This document shows positions 60,675-64,000 of a stretch of 64,000 nucleotides of DNA, one piece after another. Origin of the DNA: Sipunculus nudus (taxonomy: Eukaryota; Annelida; Sipuncula; Golfingiida; Sipunculidae); contig CM049310.1 of NCBI GenBank assembly GCA_026874595.1, positions 21,428,058 to 21,492,057 on the forward strand. Direction: 5' to 3'. Below the pieces are notes generated by a model, which worked only from the letters and a program-made list of their open reading frames with translations, was not told the origin of the DNA and ran no database searches. The position numbers and the translations under genes were made by a program. The first letter of the stretch is position 1, and each line of letters opens with the position of its first letter.

Positions 60675-60850
60675 AAGTGACCCATGGGTCATGACGCTCA
60701 GCTGACTGGGAAGAGATTCACAAAAGGAAATTTTATCATCAGAATGGTAGATACCCATTCAACTGAAGCATCAAACAGAGTAACCAACAGGCCAAGATTT
60801 AGTCTGTATTTATATATCTGAAAAATAGAGAAAAAATGTGTAAACTTTAA
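60675..60850 (+). repeat. Family C repeat, 5' end fragment
   Basis: Starts ACAAGTGACCCATGGGTCAT followed by GACGCTCAGCTGACT, the 5' signature of family C. It is cut off by the family A copy starting at 60852. Confidence 0.65.
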
Positions 60851-60851
60851 A

Positions 60852-62194
60852 AACTAGAATACGGGTAGCCGACAAGTGACTACGTGTATCTGCAAAAAAA
60901 TCAGAGTGGAACGGGTGAAGTGAGGCATGGATTGAGTGGCAAGGGGAAACAGAGTGAGGTATGTTGCATATTAGCATGGATGTCTGCAGCCTAAATGTGT
61001 ATGTAGGTTGTGCAACCTACCACAAATCCAGAAAGCTGTCCAAGTTGAATACATATGCAAAATTTTAGGCAGAAAAGTCAAACCACTACATGGATATGAG
61101 TGATTTTAGCCCACGGCAGACAAACAGACAGACGCTGTGCAAAAATGGTTGCAGTTTTGTGTATGATAAAGACCTATGTGAAACTAAACACAAGCACAAT
61201 TTTGGCCAAATCGGTCAAATGGTTCCTGAGATATTAGCTTGGATGTGTGCAGCGTTAACTAGAATGTAGGTGGCGCCACCTGTCATAAAATCAAGAAAGC
61301 TATCCAGGATGTATAAACCTGCAAAATTTTAGGCAGTTATGTCAAACCACTACAGAGAAATGAGTGATTTTAGGCCACGGCAGACAAACAGACAGACGCT
61401 GTGCAAAATGTGCAAAAATGGTTGCAGGTGGCCCCTCCAGTTTTGTGTATGATAAAGACCTATGTGAGATCTATACACATGCAAAATTTTGGCCCAAGCG
61501 TTCAAACGGTTCCCGAGATATGAGCTTGGATGTCTGCAGCGTGAACGTGAATGTAGGTGGTGCCACCTGTCATAAATCAAGAAAGCTATCCAGGATGTAT
61601 AAAACTGCAAAATTTTAGGCAGATATGTCAAACCACTGCCGAGATATGAGTGACATTATCGCACGGCAGACAAACAGACAGCAGTGTGCAAAAATGGTTG
61701 CAGGTGGCGCCACCAGTTTAGCGTATGATAAAGAGCTATGTTAGATCTATACACATGCAAAATTTTGGCCTGATCGGTCAAACGGTTCCCGAAATATGAG
61801 CTTGGGTGTCATCAGCGTGAATGAGAATGTAGGTGGCGCCACCTGTCATAAAATCAAGAAAGCTATCCAGGATGTATACGCATGCCGAATTTCAGGTGAA
61901 TTAGTCAATTAACTGCAGAGATATGAGTGATTTTAACCAAAGGCAGATGAACAGATGGACACTGAGCAAACATGGTTACAGGTGGCGCCACCATTTTTTG
62001 TGTATGTTAAAGAGCTATCCAAGGGCTACATTAGTATAAATTTTATTTCCTGATCAGTCAAACAGTTCCCCAGAAATGAGCTTGGAAAGCTCATAAAATC
62101 AAGTCCCAGAGGAGCTCTCTGGAAATGAACGCTGCAACGGCAGAGGAACCCAGTCAGAAACATAGTTTCCACAAAACTTCGTTTTGGCGGGTAC
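60852..62194 (+). mobile_element. Family A tandem-core element, copy 3
   Basis: Starts AACTAGAATACGGGTAGCCG, contains at least six GGTGGCGCCACC-type sites (perfect near 61269, 61704, 61834 and 61981), and ends with a diverged hairpin arm (GTTTTGGCGGGTAC) near 62192. Confidence 0.88.
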
Positions 62195-62195
62195 A

Positions 62196-64000
62196 AAAAT
62201 ACAGGTGGCTCCACCAGTCTGCAGAAACTAATAAAAACTTACAAACATCAATATCCATGCAAAGAATCATGGTGATCTCCCCATTAGTTGTTCAGATACT
62301 TCAGCTTTTGTATCAAATTGTCCATTATTCTGAGGGATACTTCGGAGTCCTATAGCTTGAAGGATATGGGTAACAGAGACCTAATTTTAAGTTTCCACAG
62401 ACACTTTTCATGGGCCTCCTTGCATGACAAGAATGAAGATTCTAGGTCCAGTTGTTGCGATTTGTACCCTGTTGACAGATAACCACATCTTTAAAGGTAT
62501 CAAAAAAAGAGAAAAAAAATCGTAAAAATTTGAAAAAAAAATAGGTGGCGCACCCAGTCTTCAGAAACTGATGGAACAGGTCATGATCAATATGTATGCC
62601 GAAAATCATGACCATCAGTGTTGTAGTTATTGAGATACTGGAGTTTTTGTATCAAATTTTCCATTATTCTGGGGGGTAATTTGGAGCCATACAGCTTAAA
62701 GAATATGGGTAACAGAGACCTAATTTCAGGTTTCCATGGAGACTTTTCATGGGTCTCCCTGTGTGTCAAGAATGAAGATTCTAGGTCCAGTCCTTACGAA
62801 CAAATACAGGTGGTGCCACCAGTCTGCAGAAACTGATGAAACACTCCATGATCAATATCCATGAAAAAAATTATGGTGATCTCTGCATTAGTTGTTCAGA
62901 TACTTCAGCTTTTGTATCAAATTTTCCATTATTCTGAGCTGTACTTTGGAGTGCCATAGCTCAAAGGATATGGGTAACAGAGACCTAATTTCAGGTGTCC
63001 ATGGAGACTTATCATGGGTCTCCCTGTGTGTCAACAATGAAGATTCTAGGTCCAGTCCTTACGATTTGTACCCTGTTGACAGATAACTACATCCTGAAAG
63101 GTCTCAAAAATAGAGAATAAAAAATTGTGAAAATTTGAAAAAATACAGGTGGCACCACCAGTCTGCAGGTACTGATGAAACACCTCTTGATCAATATGTA
63201 TGCCAAAAATTATGACCATCAGTGTTGTATTTATTGAGATGTTGCAGTTTGTTTTTATCAAATTTTCCATTATTCTGGGGGGGTTATTGGGAGCCCCCCA
63301 TAGCTCAAAGGATATGGGTAACAGAGACCTTATTTCAGGTTTCCATGGAGACTTTTTATGGACCTTTCAGTGTGTCAAGAATGAAGATTCTAGGTCCAGT
63401 TTTAATGATTTATGCCCTGTTAACAGCTGTTCACATTTTTAAATTCGTAAAAAATCGAAAAATTCAGGTGGCGCCACCAGTCTGCAGGAAGTGATGGAAC
63501 ATCTCATGATCAATATGTATGCCAAAAATCATGACCATCAGTCAAGTAGTTAATGAGATATTGAAGTTTTTGTATGAAATTTTTGACTTTTCTGGGGGGT
63601 ACTTTGGGGCCCTATAGCTCGAAGGATATGGGTAACAGAGATCTAATTTATGGTTTCCATGGAGACTTTTAATAGGTTTCTCAGTGTGTTGAGAATGAAG
63701 ATTCTAGGTCCAGCGGTTACGATTTGTGCCACGTTAACAGATGACAGCATCTTTAAACGTCTCAAAAATAGAGGAAAAAATTGTAAAAAAATAAAAAAAT
63801 ACAGGTGGCGCCACCAGTCTGCAGGAAGTGATGGAACATCTCATGATCAATATGTATGCCAAAAATCATGACCATCAGTGTTGTAGTTAATGAGATATTG
63901 AAGTTTTTGTATGAAATTTTTTACTATTCTGGGGGGTACTTTGGGGCCCCATAGCTCGAAGGATATGGGTAACAGAGACCTAATTTCTGGTTTCCAAGGA
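62196..64000 (+). repeat. Family D tandem array, about 320-bp units, runs off the window
   Basis: Six units start with a GGTGGCGCCACC-type site: 62204, 62544, 62809, 63149, 63467 (perfect) and 63804 (perfect). Each continues CAGTCTGCAG, TGATCAATATGTATGCC, ATTATTCTGGGGGG, GGATATGGGTAACAGAGACC and AAGATTCTAGGTCCAG. The order matches the unit at 42.4-42.7 kb. It begins directly after family A copy 3. Short ORFs here are repeat translations. Confidence 0.88.

Noticed and set aside
63205-63960. Estrogen-response-element-type sites in the family D array
   Set aside because: The homologous position reads GGTAACAGAGACC, which has lost both half-sites; only the 41.2-42.6-kb array keeps them.

Overview
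This is eukaryotic (metazoan) DNA: AT-rich and intron-rich, with long (TA)n, (GA)n and poly-G tracts and many interspersed repeats. The repeats have the look of molluscan, especially bivalve, genomes: short elements with a terminal hairpin and an internal tandem-repeat core, and tRNA-derived SINEs. The phylum is an inference; the sequence does not name the species.

One gene can be assigned firmly. On the minus strand, 24 phase-consistent coding exons between 58512 and 33428 encode about 1045 residues of the C-terminal coiled-coil part of centriolin (CNTRL/CEP110), a mother-centriole and midbody protein. The exon at 58427-58512 carries a VPEHHDLE motif like human VPEHHNLE, and 55259-55469 carries KRRAELREADRLL like human KRRSELREADRLL. 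The exon at 33428-33664 matches the region close to the human C terminus. The N-terminal half, including the leucine-rich repeats, must lie beyond 64000. The gene ends either by read-through to a stop at 33395 or in a candidate Ser/Pro-rich last exon at 24943-25056.

Layout: 1-12.4 kb, AT-rich, no convincing gene, one tandem-core repeat (1.43-2.46 kb). 11.4-13.1 kb, a CpG-richer stretch with a possible small two-exon minus-strand transcript. 13.3-16.5 kb, a cluster of terminal-inverted-repeat elements, two with clear target-site duplications. 17-19.7 kb, CpG-richer, no assigned gene. 19.8-33 kb, repeat copies, plus an inverted hairpin structure in (TA)n with a hammerhead-ribozyme-like core at 22.3 kb. 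33.4-58.5 kb, CNTRL, its introns loaded with tandem arrays (37.3-38.8, 41.2-42.8, 51.2-52.9, 57.5-58.4 kb). 58.5-64 kb, more of the same families, a TIR element of about 1 kb, and an array of about 320-bp units running off the window.

The most interesting signals are in the repeats. Several sequence-unrelated families share one blueprint (AAC[A/T]AG start, 5' hairpin, short motif M, tandem core, 3' hairpin ending in the reverse complement of M), as in Helentron-associated HINE elements. A 12-bp palindrome, GGTGGCGCCACC, recurs in otherwise different families. One intronic array carries seven perfect AGGTCAnnnTGACCT palindromes (estrogen-response-element type). Three element copies end within about 55 bp of a CNTRL 5' splice site.
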